Assembly (NCBI GenBank): GCA_028583685.1
Contig: JAMXIF010001178.1
Location: forward strand, 6,251,320 to 6,315,319
Direction of reading: 5' to 3'
DNA from: Petaurus breviceps papuanus
Lineage: Eukaryota; Chordata; Mammalia; Diprotodontia; Petauridae
DNA length: 64,000 nt
Shown here: positions 1 to 11,550 of the stretch, in pieces
Position numbering within the stretch: position 1 is the stretch's first letter
Layout: each line of letters begins with the position of its first letter
Notes under the pieces: model-generated
What the model saw: the letters and a program-made list of their open reading frames with translations, nothing else
Told to the model about the DNA's origin: nothing
The model's database searches: none
Translations under genes and position numbers: made by a program

Positions 1-300
1 TCAATATCCAAGGTCACACAGAGGTAGAACTGGGACTTGGACCCAGCCCTCTGACCCACAGTCTGGTTCTCTCTCTCTCTCTTTTTTTTTTATTTTTGGA
101 GGGTAGTTGGGGTTAAGTGACTTGCCCAAGGTCACACAGCTAGGAAATGTCTGAAGCTGGATTTGAACTCATGAAGATGAATCCTGAGACCAAATTTGAA
201 CTCAGGTCCTCCTGACTCCAGGGCCAGTGCCCTATTCACTGCGCCGCCTAGCCTCCCCTCAGTCTGGTTCTCTTTTGACATGCCGTGTTATTTCTAAAGG
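1..300 (-). repeat. MIR/Ther-1 type SINE remnant, interrupted by a younger SINE
   Basis: Bases 1-60 read as the reverse complement of a MIR-type core-SINE (ccaaggtcacacag... ggacttggacccag). The copy is cut by a marsupial SINE at about 82-258. A short repeat of the flank (cagtctggttctct) at about 59-73 and 260-274 looks like the target-site duplication of the inserted SINE. The left end is truncated by the window edge. Confidence 0.6.
82..258 (-). repeat. Marsupial tRNA-derived SINE
   Basis: A poly-T tract is followed by the reversed SINE body (ggttaagtgacttgcccaag ... ctcctgactccagggccagt ... cgccgcctag). The same body recurs more than ten times in this window. It carries an extra internal segment compared with other copies and sits inside an older MIR copy. 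Confidence 0.85.
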
Positions 301-1429
301 TACTTAGTGTCATAACAAAGGTATTAAGTCACATGAGAGCCCTATATTTCTTTCTCTTAAAAAAAAAATGTTTCTAAAGGTCCAGAAACGACATACCTCT
401 GGAGCATCCCTTACAGCATCTAATATGTAAAGAGTTAGAATTAAGTGTTCTCTCAGGTCCCTTCCATATCTAGATCCTACAAAGCCACAGCACATCTGGG
501 AGGGGAAGATGCTATATGGAAACAGTCATAATTATCAGTTCTGATGCTTGGGGAAGATTCCTTGGAGTAGAGAAGGAAATGTTCAGAGAACAGACCACCC
601 TGACTATCACAGGACAAGGCTCTGGGGAGAGGTGGATGTGGAGTGTAGGCAGGAGGCAAAGGGTGTGACAGTGAGGTAGCAGAGGGAAAGACAGGCTCTG
701 GAAGAGGGGCAGGACCCTTTGGTGCAAAACTGGTACTGGCAAGTAGAGATCCATGAGGCGCTGGGACAGTGAACCAGGAGTATACACCCTGGATAGCTGC
801 ACTCTCAGACAAATACCAACTTCCTTGGCCCTAGTAACAACTCTTGGTGTATCACATTTAAGAGCTTAACATTGTTTGGCACCAGTGATTTTGGAAAATC
901 TAGAGAAAACAACAACAAGTGTCATCTACCTTTCCCATGCATGAGAAATTATATATAGCTACAATTTTTACTTCAAATCTATTCAATCCAACAAACATTT
1001 ATTAAGCTCTTACTATATAGTTCATCGTTCAGTCAACAAACATTTATTAAGTGCTTACAATATGTTAAATTCTGGGAATACAAAGAAAGACAAAAACAGT
1101 CATTTTCCTCAAGAAGCTGGTATTCTATTCAGAGACAAGTAAATAATCAGGTTAATGGTGTACATATATATATATATGTTTTATAAATTTATATCTATAT
1201 TTACATATGTGTATATCTCAGAAGCAGGTAGATGAGGAACCAGGAAAAACCTCAGACACGAGGAAAGCTTTGAATAGGTCTGTGGGAGATAAAAGTTTAG
1301 AGGAGTCAGAAACTCACCTAAATAGCCTGGTGAGGGCAAGTGTGATATATAAACAAAGAATTGTAAAACAAACTCTTAAGTGCCAGAGAGAAGTGCAAGG
1401 TCTTATTTTCTTTAAAAATTCTGATTACA
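259..1429. other. No gene seen; mostly unassigned sequence
   Basis: Short reading frames exist but show no family resemblance. Around 970-1090 there is a CORE-SINE/L2-like tail (aacatttattaagtgcttac), and 1160-1205 is an AT microsatellite. Nothing else is recognised. Confidence 0.5.
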
Positions 1430-1582
1430 GGGCAGCTAGGTGGCTCAGTGAATAGAGTACTGGCCCTGGAGTCAGGAGGACCTGAGTTCAAATGCGACCT
1501 AAGACATTTGACACACTTATTAGCCATATGACTTTGGGCAAGTCACTTAACCCCCATTGTCCTCCAAAAAGTAAAAAGAAAA
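1430..1582 (+). repeat. Marsupial tRNA-derived SINE
   Basis: Forward copy beginning ggcagctaggtggctcagtg and ending in an A-rich tail after ttaacccccattgtcctcc. Flanks share an imperfect repeat (aaaaattctgatt / aaaaatttctgatt), consistent with a target-site duplication from L1-type retrotransposition. Confidence 0.9.
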
Positions 1583-1664
1583 ATTTCTGATTTCCCTAGT
1601 TTTTAGGGTTCCCCTTGAAATAACTTTGTATTTATTTTAAATATAGTCATTAATGTTCTTCCAC

Positions 1665-1970
1665 CCATCTGCCCAGGGATTCCTAACACGAGGACCATAA
1701 ACTCGTTTGTTTTTCACATATTTTGATAATTAAAATTTGAAACTCAAGGGACTGTGGAACTGAATGTTGTAAACTAAAAGTAAATAGATAAATTTAGAAA
1801 GTTTAAAAAAATAAAAAACATATTTTGAGAATTGTTTTAATATAATTGTTATCCCTGTTAGTCCCATACGCATTTTATTTTATGCATTTTAAAAACATTA
1901 TTTTGAGAAGGGGTCCACAGGCATCACCAGACTGCCAAAGGCACAAAAAAGACTAAAAACTCCTACACAG
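1665..1970 (+). repeat. Old non-autonomous DNA-transposon-like repeat, family uncertain
   Basis: The segment runs from cagggattcctaacacgagg to caccagactgccaaag...aaaaagactaaaaactcc. Related text recurs at about 16545-16690 and partly at 23430-23620. The 'ggttcttaacc'-like ends suggest a hAT-type MITE. I cannot name the family. Confidence 0.35.
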
Positions 1971-2039
1971 AATGTAAGCTCCTTGAGGGCCTTTATATGT
2001 CAGGACGCTAGCATGTGCCCAACACCTAATAGATACTTA

Positions 2040-2215
2040 GGGATAACAGGATCATAGATTTAGAACTGGATGGGGCCTTGGAGATCATTTAATCTGCCCT
2101 CTTCATTTTACAGACGTGAAAACCGAGGCCCAGAAAGGTGAGGTGATATTGAAGGGACAAAGTTAGGATTTGAACTGAGATCCTTGGACTCCCAATTCAT
2201 CATTCTTTCTGCAGC
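2040..2215 (+). repeat. Ther-1/MIR-type SINE
   Basis: Core motif resembling 'cattttacagatgaggaaactgag' (here ttcattttacagacgtgaaa), followed by aggcccagaaaggtgaggtg and a gatttgaactgagatcc block. This is the usual mammalian core-SINE arrangement, diverged, so old. Confidence 0.7.
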
Positions 2216-4790
2216 TTATTGAACATCTTTAGAACCTCCCTTGGTAATACACTCCCAGACTTGACAACCAGGATTTTCTTCCTGTTCCCTACCCAAAGTC
2301 TTCTGCTGCAGTGTAAGAAGGCATGGCAAAACCTGCCAGAATGAAGACCCTGTGGGCCCAGGTGCTGCAGTGTCTGCTGCTGGCTGGGGAACAGTGTTTA
2401 CTTTTGCCACCTGTCATGTCACCTCCCTTCCCTGGAGAGCCTCCCTTGGTTCTGAAATAGGAAGCGAGAAGCTGAGAACCCTGTGAGCTAACAAGAAACA
2501 AGTCTAACAACCATGGCAGTACTGGCTCTGGCAGCAGGTTTAACTGTACTCACATTTCCAGCACATGGAACAAGCAGTTCTGTGTCACGGAAAACTTGGA
2601 GACATCCGTGTTGGGCGGAATACATACTCTGGTCCATATGCCAGGGGAGCCTCTCCTTCTCCTTTGGTATCCATTTCCACCAGGGAAGTTCTCACCACCC
2701 CCTTCCTCAGCACCACCCCACTTCTCTTTCTCTCTCTTGAGCTGATCCTTTCACCTTGGCCAGCCAGTCCCGCTCAGCAAATAACTGGGCAATGACAGCA
2801 AGACACAGCTTGCAGGGAAGTGACCCCCGGCTCCTGCTAGAGCAGCCACTGTGAGTTACTGCCATTAGCCTCAGAGGATGGGGGCATCTTGTTGGCCTCT
2901 CTGGACCTTGAGCAGATTTCCAGTTCTTTGCTTTCTTTGATGCTCTCCCTCTTGCGATTTAATGAGCTTGAAAGCAGGGGGAAAGCAGGATTTGCCGGAG
3001 GGACGTTGGACTGTATCAGGTGTCTTCTGTAACAATTCCAGATCTCCCAATCAGCCACCTGTCTCCTTAAGACCCCCCTTAGACCCTATTCTGGCTTCCT
3101 AAGAAATTAGCACATTTGCCTGATCTTGAATTGTTAGCTTTGCAGAATGACTTTACATAAAAGAGAGTTCTTCCATCATGGAATGAAGACAGTTTCCTTC
3201 TGGATCCTCCTATTCCTCAACCTCTGCCAGGGTTACCCCTCTTGTTTTCAGTACAGTCACCTTTCTGGGCTCACCTTTCCTCTCAGTGATAGTCTTTAGA
3301 CTTGTTATCTTTCCCCAGAGGGAAATAGAAAAAAGAAGAGGAAAAGAAATTCTTCCAAGACTCCTTTTTGTTTCCTCATCTGGAAAATGAGAAGGTTGAG
3401 AAATGAGATCATCTCTAAGGTCCCTTCAACCTGAACCTTACTTTAATCCTACATTCTAAATGGACTACCTGCCTCTGGCTTCCTCCTTGCCCTAATTACA
3501 ATGCTGATATTGAGGGCTGACTTGGCATTTATTTATGTAATCTCTTTGGAACATGCCACAAGTCCTAAATGCCAAATTTTCAAAGTCGTGCTGAAGGAAG
3601 CCTTATCCTGGTGTGGAAGAGATGCCCTTCTCTAGCCACATGCCTCTATCTAAGCTGCTGCTTTTGTGTTTGACCCTTTAGTACACAACCTTTCCCTCTG
3701 CCCTGGCCTCTGATATTGAAAGAAAAAAGCATATACTTCACTTTAAAAAGGAAACTGTATACTTCACTTTGTCTGTCAAGTAATATTGCCTGGCAGCTGT
3801 TGAGACAGCTGCCACCTTCCCCCCATAGAGGTGGCAGCATTTCAGCGGGATTCTCCGGTGCTGGGGCTAGTAACTTGCTGAATTTGTAAAATTGCTTTGG
3901 GATCCTTGGGATTGGGAAACATTCCAGAATTGTAGTGTTATCTTTGTTATTATTGTTTTATCTAATTTGTTCTGGAAAGCAATCATTTTGAAATGGTGCA
4001 AAAAATACAGCTAAAGAAATATATTTAAACATATATATTTTTATTTTTATATAATTCAAAAATAAACGCATTGATGTACATTTTCCAAGTGACTGCCTGC
4101 TAAATTCATAATGTAATACAACATGACTCAGAGCTAAATTTAAAGAGAGAAGCACATATGTTTAAAGCAGGCACCAACTTTCAATTTGAGGAGAGACAGA
4201 GTCAAAAGCATTTTTTTTAGCGTTCAAGTGGACTGAGTGCAAAGTGAATTATCTACAAACCATCTGGTAAGTCTGGTGTTTTTCAGTGCCTTCACAACTC
4301 TAATTTTAAGCCGTTATTTGGCCTTTAAATAACAATATATTTTCTTTCCATTCGGATTTGCACCAGATTCCACACTGATTGCACCACCAACTTCCAAAAA
4401 AAAAAAAAATAGACTGATCTTTGAGAGCAAAAAGAGCAAAAGTTACTAAGTGTATTACTCTACAGATTGATTCTGGGATAAAACAGCAGTCTCATATTTT
4501 GCAAATGAAGTTTGACATATTCTGGGCCGGCATATTGCACTCACCAAACATAACAGTGAGTTTTGCCCAGCAGAAAGATGTTTCATTCAAACATGGTGCC
4601 CCTTTGAGGATCATAATTCTAAGAATAAGGCACAAAGGGTCCAATGAATGACTCTGGAATGATTTCTTTTTATTGCTGTGCATTAGTGATATGGATTGCC
4701 ATCTAGAATAATCTTATAATCATAGAAAAATGATACATAAAAAACATAATTAGAATCAATAATCATAGAACCAGAGAAGGGATTTTAGAG
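2216..4790. other. Largely repeat-free intergenic stretch; no gene recognised
   Basis: About 2.5 kb with few recognisable repeats. Several 60-76 codon frames lie here on both strands without family resemblance. A short core-SINE-like piece may sit at 3360-3460 (tttcctcatctggaaaatga). Confidence 0.45.
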
Positions 4791-4914
4791 GTCATATAAG
4801 TAATTTAAGTAAATTGCTCTTCTAGTGTGGGAGCTTCCTCTATGGCAGGTGTTCCCAACCTTTTTTTTTTTAGTCCCTTTACCCCTTAACTTTTAGCAAA
4901 ACTTCCTGTATTTC

Positions 4915-5122
4915 CTTTTTTTTTTTTTTTTTTTTGCCTTTTGGAGGGCAATTGGGGTTAAGTAACTTGCCCAAGGTTACTCGGCTAGTTTTTTTTGTGT
5001 GGGTGTTAAGTATCTGAGTTTTTGTGTGTGTGTGTGTGTGTGTTGAGTATCTGAGGCTGGAACTGAACTTGGGTCCTTCCTGACTCGGCCAGCACTTTAC
5101 TCACTGCACCACCTAGCCGCCC
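4915..5122 (-). repeat. Marsupial tRNA-derived SINE
   Basis: Poly-T followed by gccttttggagggcaattgg and the reversed SINE body ending caccacctagccgccct. A (GT)n tract at about 5023-5042 lies within an internal duplication of the 'gttaagtatctgag' segment, so the copy is longer than its relatives. Confidence 0.85.
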
Positions 5123-5359
5123 TCTGTATTTCCTTTTCAATATGAAAGAAAATAAATTGTAGAGTGTACCATGCATATGCGTATAATAAATAAAATAGTT
5201 ATTTACCAAAGATTCCTTGTATGCCCTTTACAAATTCTCTTACTTCCTAGGGGTATTCAAGTTCCAGACTGGGAACTCCTGCTCCATGCTCATTGTTCAG
5301 CTTCTGCTTGAATTCCTTTACTAACAGCAGACTCATTCCCTCATAAAATAGTCTGTTCC

Positions 5360-5570
5360 ATTGTTAGGTGTTTGCATTAAAAACCAAAAACAGCATGACG
5401 TTTGGGTCCAGTCTTCTACACTTACTGGCTGTGTGACCATGGCAAGACATTTAGCCTCTCTGAGCCTCAGTTTCTTCATCTGTAAAATGGGAATAAATAA
5501 TATGAGATGGTGTGTGTCAAGTGTTTTACAAACCATGAATTCATCTCTATATAAATGTCAGCTATTGTCA
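5360..5570 (+). repeat. MIR-type core-SINE
   Basis: Contains ctggctgtgtgaccatggca, cctcagtttcttcatctgta and aaatgggaataa in the order expected of MIR, on the + strand. Confidence 0.75.
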
Positions 5571-5867
5571 TATGCAGCTAAAATCTACCTCCCTATCACA
5601 GGCATCTCTTGGTCCTAACTTTCTACTCTGGATCAAAGCAAAATACATCTTCCACATTACAACCCTTCAGATATTTTAAGACAGCAATTGTGACCCCTTT
5701 AAGATGACTCTTCAAGGCTCTTTCAAGCACAGAAAATAGGGATTTAATCTTATCACCATGCAACCAACTCAAGTCTGGACAGATACCACCTCCCTCAGCT
5801 TCCTCTCCCCTCTGATTGGAGGGCTGGAGGGTGGGGCACTAAACTCCTCCCAAAGCCTTCTTTTATA

Positions 5868-6075
5868 GAGGCCTTGTTGTTGTTTGTCCTTTCTGGAAGA
5901 GGACCATGACATCAGGGAGGTGATGCCATGACACACAAGGGAATTAGATTTAATTGAGGGAAGATCATCAGCCTCACTTTCTTCTCCAGAGCCATCTGGG
6001 CACAGTGGCAAGATATGGATCAGGATGACAGGAGATGGCCCCAGATGCAGTGGGAGACCTTATAGAAGGCAGAAA
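5868..6075 (-). repeat. SINE-B copy (recurring marsupial repeat, unnamed)
   Basis: Reversed copy marked by ttgttgttgtttgtcctttc, gaggaccatgacatcaggga and tccagagccatctgggcaca. The same unit recurs at 8800-9005, 18535-18780, 18975-19045 and 35910-36105. It is a short interspersed repeat with no coding capacity; I do not know its formal name. Confidence 0.7.
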
Positions 6076-6168
6076 CTGAACTTCACTCCACTCAGCATCA
6101 GCCACTCTGCCTGATTTCCACTCCAAAGAGCCAGTTATCCCTTGTACCTGATGAGGGTCATCATGAAA

Positions 6169-7216
6169 TGATGAGGTATAGGTTTAGGGGTGCTCGAGAC
6201 CCCAAAATACCAACATGCCAGGTCCTGCCAAATGAATTTGACTCAAGTCTTCTCTCAGCCAAAGAAAAGCAAAGTTTATCAAAAGTTTGCCATATTGCCT
6301 AGACTCTTAAGGAGCCTCAGTATCTGTAAGGCTTGTATTGGACAAGTGGGCTATATTATACTGGACACAGAGCAAGTCTGTGCTAGAAAATTTTATGGCA
6401 TGCTCACACACATGGAGGCAAGATGGGGTCTTATATACAGAAAAGTTGTGGGAGGAATCTAGAGGAGGAGTTTGGGGAGGGTCTTCAGGAAGAGTCAATG
6501 AGGTCAGACTCCAATAAATGAGTGATTAAGGGTGGGAAGTTGCTGGAGGCTATCTGGCGCCTACAGACAATGGTGAGCTAGGCCAGTTGAAGGGTGTAAC
6601 AGTTGATTTGGGTATAGATACCGTGTTTCCCCCGATAATAAGACCTATCCCGAAAATAAGCCCTCCCCTTGCTGTGTAAGATTCCTTTAAAATAAGCCCT
6701 CCCCCGAAAATAAGCTCTATTGAGATTGCTACTGTAGTGAAGGTGATCCCCTGCGCTACACGCTACATTACGGTACACTCTGTATGCACTGTCGTCCCCC
6801 TACCCCCACCCTGGGTGAAACGCACGCCGAGCTCCGAGCTGCATCCAATCAGAGCTGCAGCAGTGAGCGCATCATCCTGTTCTTCCCCAGTGATTTGCTT
6901 ATTGAATAAAGGTACATTTTTTTGTTCACATTTACCTGTTTATTAAAATTCCTGTCAATGTTCATTAAAATAAGCCCTCCCCTGAAAATAAGCCCTCTGG
7001 TGTTTTTCTGTCCAAAAAAAATAATAAGACAGTGTTTTATTATTGGGGAAACACGGTATTTTGGAAGGATCAAGGGTGGAGGCTAGCTGGATAATGGAGG
7101 GCTAGGCTAGTAACAGAGATTTGGGCCCAGCCACAATGAAAGGCCTATGGCCTCAGGTAAATGTCAAATGGGAAGAATCAGAGTTCAAGGGGGTTCCCAG
7201 AGACTGTATTTCATCA
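6169..7216 (-). mobile_element. LTR-A solo LTR, copy 1, interrupted by a MITE
   Basis: Reverse-oriented retroviral-type LTR recognised by comparison with four other copies in the window. Shared blocks are gaccccaaaataccaacatg, gactcaagtcttctctcagc, and a reversed polyadenylation region aaagtttatcaaaag. TG...CA-type ends are assigned at 6169 and 7216. A TA-flanked MITE lies inside at 6621-7056. No internal viral region accompanies it, so it is a solo LTR fossil. Confidence 0.8.
6621..7056 (-). mobile_element. TA-flanked MITE, Tc1/mariner-like, copy 1
   Basis: Terminal inverted repeats ccgtgtttccccc... and ...ggggaaacacgg are flanked by TA on both sides. The uninterrupted version of the target site (gggtatagatattttg) is present in LTR-A copy 2 at about 7809, so the insertion boundaries and the TA duplication are directly visible. 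The interior holds repeated 'aaaataagccctcccc' blocks and no transposase gene. It is in the opposite orientation to copies 2 and 3. Confidence 0.85.
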
Positions 7217-7261
7217 TACCCACACTTCCTCTTTACTCCTCCCACCTTTCCTGACTTCTTC

Positions 7262-8010
7262 TGTGTGTTGTCTTCCCCCATTAGATTGTAAGCTTCTTGA
7301 GGGCAGGGACTGTCTTTTTTTTATTATTAATTGTATCCCCAGGGCTTAATGTTGAGGTTTAGGGTTTAGGGGTGCTAGAGACTCCAAAATACCGACACAC
7401 TGGGTCCTGCCGAATGAATTGACTCAAGCCTTCTCTCAGCCAAAGAAAACCAAGTTTATTAAAGATTTGTCATAAAGGATAGACTCTTAAGGAGCCTAAG
7501 TGTTTGCAATGAACACTTGTATTGGACAAGCAGGTCAGAACAATCTGACACAGACTGAATCTGAGCTAGACTGAATCTCAGTCCCTTCATGGAGGCAAGA
7601 TGGAGCTTATAATACAGAAAGACTGTGGGAGGCATCTAGGGTGGTCTAGAGGAGGGGTTTGGGGAGGGTCTTGAGGAGGAGTCTAAGGAGGATCTTGAAG
7701 GAACTGAGGTCAGACTCCAGGAATGGGATTAAGGATGGGAAATAGTTGAAGGCTATCTGGAGTTGACAGCCAATGGAGGGCTAGGCTAGTTTAAGTGTAA
7801 CAGATTTGGGTATAGATATTTTGAGAGGATCAAGGGTGGGAAGTAGCTGGATAATGGAGGGCTAGGCTAGGTTAAGAGTAACAGAGATTTGGGCCTAGCA
7901 ATAATGAAGGCTATCAGAATTCAAGGGGGTTCCCAGAGTCTGTACCCCATCATTAGTACAGTGCCTGGTACATAGTAGGTGCTTAATAAATGTTTTTTGG
8001 ATTGGATTAG
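7262..8010 (+). repeat. L2 3'-end fragment split by an LTR
   Basis: Bases 7280-7349 (ttagattgtaagcttcttga, gggcagggactgtc) and 7953-8010 (acagtgcctggtacatagta, gcttaataaatg) form one L2 3' tail. LTR-A copy 2 separates the halves. Confidence 0.75.
7350..7952 (-). mobile_element. LTR-A solo LTR, copy 2
   Basis: A 603-bp reversed LTR inserted within an L2 tail. Native ends are TGATGGGG... and ...CTCAACA. Flanks show a near-matching 4-bp repeat (ttaa / ttag), which would fit a class I endogenous retrovirus but is weak evidence. The reversed polyadenylation signal (tttatt within aagtttattaaag) is kept. It holds the empty target site used to define the MITE in copy 1. Confidence 0.85.
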
Positions 8011-8169
8011 ATTGGGCTTAGGTTAGACACCTTTGGTACTAATGATTTTAAACTGTCTTGGGTTTCCTTTTGTATTGCTAAAAAAAACTGCCAGAAGTAG
8101 ACAGAGTACATGAAGGTGAGGAATCCCTAAAGTAAACTGAAAATCAGAGGAGGAGCAGTGAAATTTAAC

Positions 8170-8345
8170 ATTATAGACTTGGAGTCTGAAGGACCTGAGG
8201 GGTCTTCTAGTCCAACCCTCTCAGGAAAATGAGGCCCAGAGAGTTTAAGTGACCTGCTATATGTCACATAGGCAGTAAGTGACAAATCCAGAATTTGCAC
8301 TTTGATTCCAAATCTAGCATTCTTTCTTTCTACTCTACCATACTT
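8170..8345 (+). repeat. Ther-1/MIR-type SINE
   Basis: Contains acttggagtctgaagg, tctagtccaaccctctcagg, aggcccagagagtttaagtg and a diverged aattcaaaccc-type block. Old copy. Confidence 0.65.
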
Positions 8346-8489
8346 TGTCCCCAAGCTTTTCAGATTTAGTTGGGACTTTGCTGACCTCAGCTGATTCTCA
8401 ATATCCTGCTTATCTCTTATAAGACTAGCACAAGAATGTCCTGTACAAGTTTTCCCAGGGAGGGGATGCTTTTAGTGCATGAACTAGAC

Positions 8490-8633
8490 CAGGGATGGGG
8501 ACCCTGAGGCCTTGAGGCCACATGTGGCTTTTGATATCCTTAAGTGTGGCCTGACTGATTTAGCCAAAATTCTGTACTTAAGGATATAGAAGGTGACATG
8601 TGGCCTCCAAGGCCTCAGGTTCCCCTCCCCCTG
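8490..8633. mobile_element. hAT-type MITE with 8-bp target duplication
   Basis: Terminal inverted repeats cagggatggggaccctgagg and the matching reversed end ...ctcaggttcccctccccctg. Flanks aactagac and agctagac (7 of 8 identical) are the 8-bp duplication typical of hAT elements. A strongly palindromic 144-bp element with no coding sequence. Confidence 0.85.
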
Positions 8634-8799
8634 AGCTAGACTGATGAAGAACAGAGTCAAAGACATGGAAACAGATTTTTTACTATCCTATTCACCCATT
8701 TACCATGTGAAGAAATACCTCAGAGGAACAGCCATAAAAGTGACTGAAGCAGGTGCTATGGAGAGTTTAGAGCTTGGTCAGGTTGGTCAGGTTGAAGAG

Positions 8800-9005
8800 G
8801 CCAAGGCCATCCATCGAATCCTGGGCCATTACCAATCATCTTGATTTTTTTGTCTTTCCACTAAACTTTGATTGCTCTGGAAGAGAGAGAGAGGTTGATG
8901 ACTTTGTGTAACTCTGTGTCACTTAAATCCAATTCACACTCAAGTCAAGATATCACCCCATGACATTATCGGTCCTCTTGGAAAAACCAAGGACAAACAA
9001 CGAGA
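8800..9005 (+). repeat. SINE-B copy
   Basis: Forward copy: gactttgtgtaactctgtgt, cacttaaatccaattcacac, ccatgacattatcggtcctc, aaggacaaacaac. Same order as in the copy at 35910-36105; the 5' half is diverged. Confidence 0.65.
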
Positions 9006-10265
9006 ATCAACAAAACTCTTCAAGGAAGCCTTTACCATTGGAATCACCAAAAGCTTCAATGGGAGTCTTGGATCTTGGGATAGACAATCATTGTGTCATG
9101 TTACCTGGGAGATGGGAAGCCTGAATTTCCAGGCTGGGTTCTGTATAGAGGAGTGCAGAAGCCAACTTCAACTGTCTTTTGAAAGCCCGTTGTTTTATTT
9201 TCAGCCTGAGCATTTACTTCTCAGAAATCAGTAAACACCACAAATCAGGGCTTGATTTATTGTTTTCTTAATTGTCTAGCCTTAAGAAAGTGATAGAGAA
9301 AATATTAACAGTGCAGATTAAACTTAAAAGTATTTATTCTGTGTGCACATTTTTTCCCCCTGAGAGCAGGTTTTTAAATATTTAGATTCTCTCCTACTTA
9401 TATGCTGTGGTGGACTCTAACCTGAGAAGGGTTTTTGTTTTCTGCCCGGAGGATTGGAACTGTGATGGAGTAGGATGCAGTATTCTGTGCTGCTTTTGGC
9501 TATGGGATGGGGGTGGGGGAAAAAGAGGGAGAAGGGAGAGAATGTATTAAACTTTTATTCTAATCTAATTAACCATTTGAGTTGCTGTTGTTGTTTAGTT
9601 GTGTTTCAGTGGTGTCCTGACTCTTGGACCCCATTGATTAACAAAGGGTTAATTGACCTTGTCTGGAATTGAATAACTAAAAAGTTTGGTGGGTCTAGAA
9701 AGGAAGGGGTGTGATATAGGTGGAACCATTATTTGAGTGACATACTCATGATTGACACATACTCTTTGATAAAGAGATCCAGAGGTCTCTGGGTGAGCAA
9801 TAGAGTGCTGGATGATTGACAGTCACCTATCCAGAGACCTTGCCTGTTGACAGAACTTAGACAACACTTTCATACTTGATGTACAAATTCACTAGAATAA
9901 AAGAATCACCCATTTGAACAATCAATCAGCCAGTTATTTTGAAGACTGCTCTAAGTTCCAGGAAGATAGAGACCCTTTCTTATCTTCCCCAGCAGCTAGT
10001 ACAGTAATCACCATATAATGTTTATTGAATGAACAAACCAATCCACAACAGCTTACTAACCCATAGGGTTGAATGCAACCATTCCTCTACCTAAATCACA
10101 ATCCAAAGCAATTTTGTGTATATACATGTATAAATTTCCTATTGAGGAACACAAGGGTAAGTCAAATAATTTCTCCTTATACTATGTATCCAGTATATTT
10201 TATCTTACTTGTTTTGCACCATACTTTGGCTCCTTTTAAAATCATCATTCTGAGATTATAGGACT
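9006..10265. other. No gene seen
   Basis: Unassigned sequence. A short piece of another SINE tail (gttgctgttgttgtttagtt ... gtcctgactcttggacccc) is at about 9580-9640, and an L2-like tail at 9985-10035. No recognisable protein. Confidence 0.45.
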
Positions 10266-10269
10266 TAGA

Positions 10270-10445
10270 CCTGTAAAGGAGCTTAGAGATCAAGTACAAT
10301 GCCTTCACTTTACAGATGGGGAAACTGAGGCCCAGAGAGATGGAGTGAGTTGATCAAGGTTATGCAACTAATAGTAAAAGAGCCCAGACTCAGACCCAGG
10401 TTTTCTAAAAACTGAGTCCCATGTTCTTTCTGCTCTATCAGGCAT
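10270..10445 (+). repeat. Ther-1/MIR-type SINE
   Basis: Contains tcactttacagatggggaaa, ctgaggcccagagagatgga and a ctcagacccaggttttc block, ending with ttctttctgctctatcaggc. Confidence 0.75.
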
Positions 10446-10526
10446 TCAGAGCTCACTGGGGAGAAAAGGAAAAGGAATAACTATTTATACAGTGTCTGTT
10501 ATGTGCCAAGCACTGTGCTAAGCACT

Positions 10527-11088
10527 CTTTTAGAAAATATATATTTATTTATTTTTAGTCTTCAATATTCCTTCCATAAGATTTTGAGTTCTAAATATTC
10601 TCCCCTCTCCTCCCTCCTCCTTCCCCAAAACGACATGCAATCTAATATAGGCTATACATGCACAATTGTGTTAAATCTCTTTCTTCATGCTGTGAATGAA
10701 GAATCAGAACAAAAGGGAAAAGCCATGAGAAAGAAAAAAAGCAAAAGAAAGAGAAAATACTATGCTTTGATCTGCATTCAGACTCTATAGTTCTTTCTCT
10801 GGATGTGGACAGCATTTTCCATCATGAGTCTTTTGGAATTGTTTTAGACCATTGCATTGCTCAGAAGAGCTAAGTCTAACAAAGCTGGTCATCACACAAT
10901 GTTGCTGTTACCGTATATAATATTCTCCTGGTTCTGCTCACTTCACTCAGCATCAGTACATGCAAGTCTTTCCAGGTTTTTCTGAAGTCTGCCTGCTCAC
11001 CATTTCTTATGGAACAATAGTATTCCATTACATTCATAGACCACAACTTGCTCAGTCATTTGCCAATTGATGGGCATCCCTTCAATTT
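10527..11088 (-). mobile_element. 5'-truncated L1-type LINE, 3' end
   Basis: Reversed 3' UTR of a marsupial L1-type LINE: ttttagtcttcaatattcct, a C/T-rich run, tatgctttgatctgcattca, ccatcatgagtcttttggaa, cttcactcagcatcagtaca, ttatggaacaatagtattcc. Flanking direct repeat ctaagcact at 10518-10526 and 11089-11097. No coding part. Confidence 0.8.
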
Positions 11089-11173
11089 CTAAGCACTTTT
11101 TACAAATATTATCTCATTTGATCCTCACGACAACCCTGGGAAGTAGGTGCTATTATTATCCTCATTTATGATT

Positions 11174-11409
11174 TTTGGAGGGTAATTCATTCATTTATTT
11201 ATTCAACAAGCATTTAATTTTTAAAAATTAAGTTATTTATTTTTAGTTTTCAACATTCACTTCTATAAGTTTTAAATTTTCTCCCCCTCCCTTTCTTCTC
11301 CCTCCCCAAGATGACCTGCATTCTGATATGGACTTTACATATACATTTCTATTAAATACATTTTCATATTAGTCATGTTGCATAGAAGAATTATAATGAG
11401 TGTATCCCT
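11174..11409 (-). mobile_element. 5'-truncated L1-type LINE, 3' end
   Basis: About 236 bp of the same 3' end family (ttttagttttcaacattcac, aatttttctccccctccc-like run, tagtcatgttgcatagaag). Direct repeat atttatgatt at 11164-11173 and 11410-11419 marks the insertion into the MIR. Confidence 0.8.
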
Positions 11410-11550
11410 ATTTATGATTGAGGAAACTGAGACAGACAGGGGTTAAATGACTTGCCCAGAGTTATTAATAAGTATATGAGGCTGGATTTGAATTTAAGAC
11501 TGCCTGATTCCAAACCCAGTTCTCTATCTACTGCAACACCTAGCTTCTTC

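Larger units (their letters stand above)
10470..11550 (-). repeat. MIR copy split by two L1 3' fragments
   Basis: Three pieces join into one reversed MIR: 10470-10526 (tgtgccaagcactgtgctaa), 11089-11173 (atcctcacgacaaccctggg) and 11410-11550 (ttgaggaaactgagacagac ... cttgcccagag). Each join is bounded by a short direct repeat, so two separate L1 insertions into the same MIR are visible. Confidence 0.8.

Noticed and set aside
6169-7952. Two adjacent LTR-A copies as the two ends of one provirus
   Set aside because: Only about 130 bp lie between them and these include the 5' half of an L2 tail that resumes after the second copy, so they are separate solo LTRs.
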